Notes under the pieces: model-generated
What the model was told of the DNA's origin: nothing
The model's database searches: none
Seen by the model: the letters and a program-made list of their open reading frames with translations, nothing else
Position numbers and translations under genes: made by a program
Assembly: GCF_963576545.1 (NCBI RefSeq)
Contig: NC_083649.1
Coordinates: 5,631,406 to 5,695,405, forward strand
Direction: 5' to 3'
Origin: Limanda limanda
Lineage: Eukaryota > Chordata > Actinopteri > Pleuronectiformes > Pleuronectidae
Length of the DNA: 64,000 nucleotides
Shown here: positions 60,456 through 64,000 of the stretch, piece by piece
Numbering within the stretch: the stretch's first letter is position 1
How the letters are laid out: every line of letters begins with the position of its first letter

Positions 60456-63400
60456 AAGAATGAATACATTTTGACATGAGCAACAACAAAACTTAATTTA
60501 GGTGAGCAGTAAAATTTCAATAACCCTAAAATGTGTCGATTGGTACATTTTTACAGGCACCATTTTTCATAAACTGCACCTTGACTTATAAAATAAATTA
60601 CTGGTATAAATTACGGAACTAAGGTTTGTATTGTATCTCACTGAAATATTGGGTGCAACAATCAACAGAATGAAACGTACGAGTTGAAATGGTCAACAAG
60701 GTAGAAAAGCCTTGGGAAATTGATAAACATTGACACAATGTTTAAAAGTCTCCAAACTGCAAAGTGCATCCAGTCGTATCCGGCTGACAAATCCATCCGA
60801 GTTGCTCAAGCACAAAGAGGCTGGCTGGCAGAAGACCAGGCTCGCTGAAACCCACAGATTGCTTCATCATCGACACAACTGAGCAGCAACTGAAAATCAG
60901 GCTGCACCCAAAGTAGCAGCTGGATAATTTAAGGCGCAGCTATCCTCAAGTGATCTGACCCCTAAAATCAAAAAGTTACAGCCAGAGAGAAGAGTAAAGC
61001 TTCACTAGTGAAACAGTGTGCAGGTCACCAGAATATGATGATCACAAATATGAACACAGCCTCTCTTGATGGGCTGGTTTTCAAACTACCACAGGTGATC
61101 GACATCTTGAGATGTATCAAGTAAAAACTGAAGAAAGTTTCCCTGCCTTTCTTTTTAAATACCTGCCAGTTTTGTTCCAGTGTGTTTGTGTCTGTCAGAC
61201 ACTTTTTAGTCGGAGAGCATTGGGCAGATTGTCACTAAATGCATATGCGTCCTTCAGTGCCACGGTCGGTCAGAGACTTTCCATTGACACAGAAGAAACA
61301 CTGAACTCTAAACAGCTGGAGTCCTGTAGAATTTTCTAAGGATGCTGATGATGCACAGAAGATCAATGAAAGCTCATTCACCTCGAAGCACCCTGAAGCA
61401 GCAAGTCTTCTCAATGAAAATACAGAAAAAATGTTAATTATCACCTCTATTAGAATCTAGCAATTTATGAGCAGGAGCAATGCCTTCATAAAACAATTAA
61501 TATTAATATTTGATTAGGTTTACCCACAAAAGTTGGAGGTGGGATCAATAATTTGGTTCGGGGTCCAATGAATAGCGGGTGTAGATAGAGACAGACTGTT
61601 ATTAAGAATAACTTCTTTCTTAAGGTTAAGGAAACAGAGTTATTACAGGTTAGGATTAGTGTGGTGATCTTGAACGCGTCAAAATACTTTTGTCGCTGTT
61701 AAAACAATTGTTGAATGATATTTAAGACCCATTTCAAGCACACAGGAAGGACTATAAGAGTGAGATTATTTTAGGGCCCCGTGGAAATACTGTAAAAGCC
61801 CCTGTCGTTGATTTGCAGGACAAAACGCTTCTACTACTATTCATGTGTTGGTTATTGTAGCGTCCAGGGATTCATACCAACTTGTAGTGACCTTTTTGAA
61901 ATATATTATCAGATCCCCAGTACGTTTCTTCAGTTCCACATTGTCCTTGATCAAAGTACGAGCAGATATTTCCATTCAAATGACGACTGCTGAGAAATAT
62001 TCTCCAAACCTAATGTGCTCAGAATGATTGAAAATCACAAGCTTTTGTTTCGTATTCATAGTCAGTCTGGCAGCGTCGACCAGCAGGAACCCAGTGTTCT
62101 TTCCAATGTCACGCTGCCAGAGAAATCACAACCCTCTTTTCATTTATTTTTACATTAACATGTCATCTGCAACTTGCAATTTGTTCGGTGGCTTTCAAAT
62201 AGCATGTACACAAGTCGCGGGGAATCCATTAGCAGGTCAACGGACAAGACGGGTGTCTTTTCTTCTGCTGGAGCTAATAACATGGCTTGCGGCTGGGCTT
62301 TCCTGACGATACGCTTTTCTAAAGACAGCTAATGTTATGGCACTTAAGAGAATAGACACTATTCTCACAGACCTTGTACGATATCCAACTGCTGTCTACA
62401 GACACAGCGGATATTTTACCTTGGACGGGAACAAACCTCCATTTGAGGTTTGAAGAATTCAGCTACTTGATGTTCCTTTCCCTGAGAGATGTTGTGGAAA
62501 TTCATTTTATTGGACAAGATTTAGAAGAGCACATGTACGATGTTGGACAACCGAAAGAATTACTGGAGCAAAAAACTGGCTGCGAGTTGGGAGGAATTTC
62601 CTCGAGAGCTCGGAAAAAATTGTTTTTCGTGAAGGCTACAAAAACATAAGTTGCAACGAAGGTTCCCAAAGAGCCACAGTGGCCTCTGTAAATATTAAAG
62701 GACAAGCTGGGGAACAACAAGTACATTTGCAGCCAAGACAAATTAAGCGATCACAGGAGGAGGTCCATGGTAACAGAACGTGAGGATCTAGATTCTCTGG
62801 TCTCGAAGAAATGCAACTGTTTGAAATGGATGAGATGATAATTTCTGCATAAAAGAGCCTAATATAACAAAATGTCTTCATTCCGGATGTCCAGAGCCCC
62901 TTATATTGTTATCAGGTTAAGAACATTCTTCTATATTTAGCACATATACTTTATTTGTTCAATATCTGTAATGAAACTGCAAAAGTGTTTACTAACTCTG
63001 GTAAGTATGGCTGTGTTGAGATCATTCAATAACCCAAACAAAACCAAATATCTGTACATATCCATATTTTACTAAAGATTTCAACTGCAGGTCTTCACAC
63101 AAAACAATAACAATATTATCAGGGCTGTCTGTTGTATATAAAGTGCTCAAAAAGCCAGTCCTCCCCCGGGCTGGTTTCTCCTTCCACTCCATCGGACTGA
63201 GACTGGAAAGAGTTGCGCGAGTCTCCAACTGGACAAGTTAATCTGTTCCTGTTTTTGAGCGTGCCAACCGAGACATTAATCCAGATGCATGCTGTTGCAC
63301 TCCAATTTAATAACGTCCCTGACGGTCATCACGCTGTTTCACCGCTTGTTTTACTACCTTTAAAACCAGGGCTAACTGGTGTTTGCCCGTGTTGTTTCTC

Positions 63401-64000
63401 TTATGCATGCCATGCCCATTGCTCTAAACGGCCTTGTCATTCACTTTGTTTCATCCCAGTTACTTGTCTTTGCCACATTGTTGTTTTTAGATTTATTATT
63501 TGGGTACAACTGTTGTAAATCCTTGCTATAAAAAAGCATGTTTCCTCATCGCCCTGCCTGCTGGCTTACCTTCAATTCTTAATAAATACAAAATGTTTGT
63601 ACTTGCCCTTAAATCTCATTCAATAAAGTTTGTATTCACTGGGTAAACTTGCAGAGAAGCACCCTGATTCGCTTTCAAGACAAGGACATCACAGCGAAAA
63701 CACACGGTTGCTAGGGGAAACTAGTCTTATATTCAGATGGTCAGGTGGGTTTTGCACCTTGACCCACGTTGCCCCCCTTCAACACTAAACTTCATTGTGG
63801 AGACTTGAATGAATGAGGCTGCTCGAGCTGCTCGGAGAGTTGGTAAAGCCGTGTGTGTTCCTTTGCATGACTGGCTGAATGGCCAAGGTCCTCTCTGGGC
63901 CACAGAGATGCTGCAGAGCTCTGCGAACACGTGTTTTCAACACCACAGCACACATTTCCAACTTCCTTTTGACAACCAAGGCTATTAGCAAACCTCCTTC
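60456..64000. other. Unique non-coding DNA; possible transcript 3' end at 63.6 kb
   Basis: No gene is recognised. AATAAA signals at 63582 and 63622, the latter followed by GTTTGTATT, resemble a plus-strand poly(A) region. A 101-codon frame (63213-63518) upstream has no known homologue and starts at a non-standard or weak context. No repeats stand out. Confidence 0.45.

Overview
The window looks like nuclear DNA from a ray-finned fish, probably a percomorph teleost. The signs are long dinucleotide microsatellites, a decayed Tc1-like transposon, short DNA transposons with clean target-site duplications, and fragments of several interspersed repeats that I recognise from memory as widespread in teleost genomes. 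Nothing is bacterial, viral or organellar: there are no operons, no ribosome-binding-site spacing, no rRNA or tRNA gene and no CRISPR array.

I find no protein-coding gene I can name. The longest open frame is a cysteine-rich 196-codon frame from the first ATG at 9352, with no recognisable family. Most other long frames are low-complexity, start at non-ATG codons, or lie within random expectation. The window is best read as a long intron or gene desert. A minus-strand site at 19425-19466 has the form of a recursive splice site (branch point, pyrimidine tract, AG directly followed by GTAAGT), which would fit a very long minus-strand intron.

Layout. 1-6.6 kb: unique non-coding DNA with a 40-bp tandem duplication and a long CA microsatellite. 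6.65-7.5 kb: dead Tc1-like transposase on the minus strand. 7.5-25.6 kb: mostly unique DNA with a SINE tail (13.5 kb), GT, TA and CT microsatellites, a possible G-quadruplex (11.04 kb), a purine-rich block (15.2 kb) and the recursive splice candidate. 25.62-26.15 kb: a short element with 29-bp perfect inverted repeats and TTAA ends, Kolobok/T2-like. 29.7 kb: a teleost interspersed repeat. 30.3-34.2 kb: unique DNA with candidate conserved elements. 34.6-35.3 kb: a complete non-autonomous hAT element with a perfect 8-bp target duplication. 39.9-40.0 kb: the tail of a LINE-like element. 41.43-43.10 kb: a six-unit tandem array of 272-292 bp repeats. 43.1-64 kb: mostly unique DNA with three further repeat fragments (45.35, 49.6 and 60.24 kb).

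The best supported novelties are the hAT insertion, the TTAA-flanked inverted-repeat element, the tandem array with edge copies unlike its interior, and the recursive splice candidate. Family names for the interspersed repeats come from memory of their consensus sequences and need a library search. The conserved-element candidates rest on impression only.
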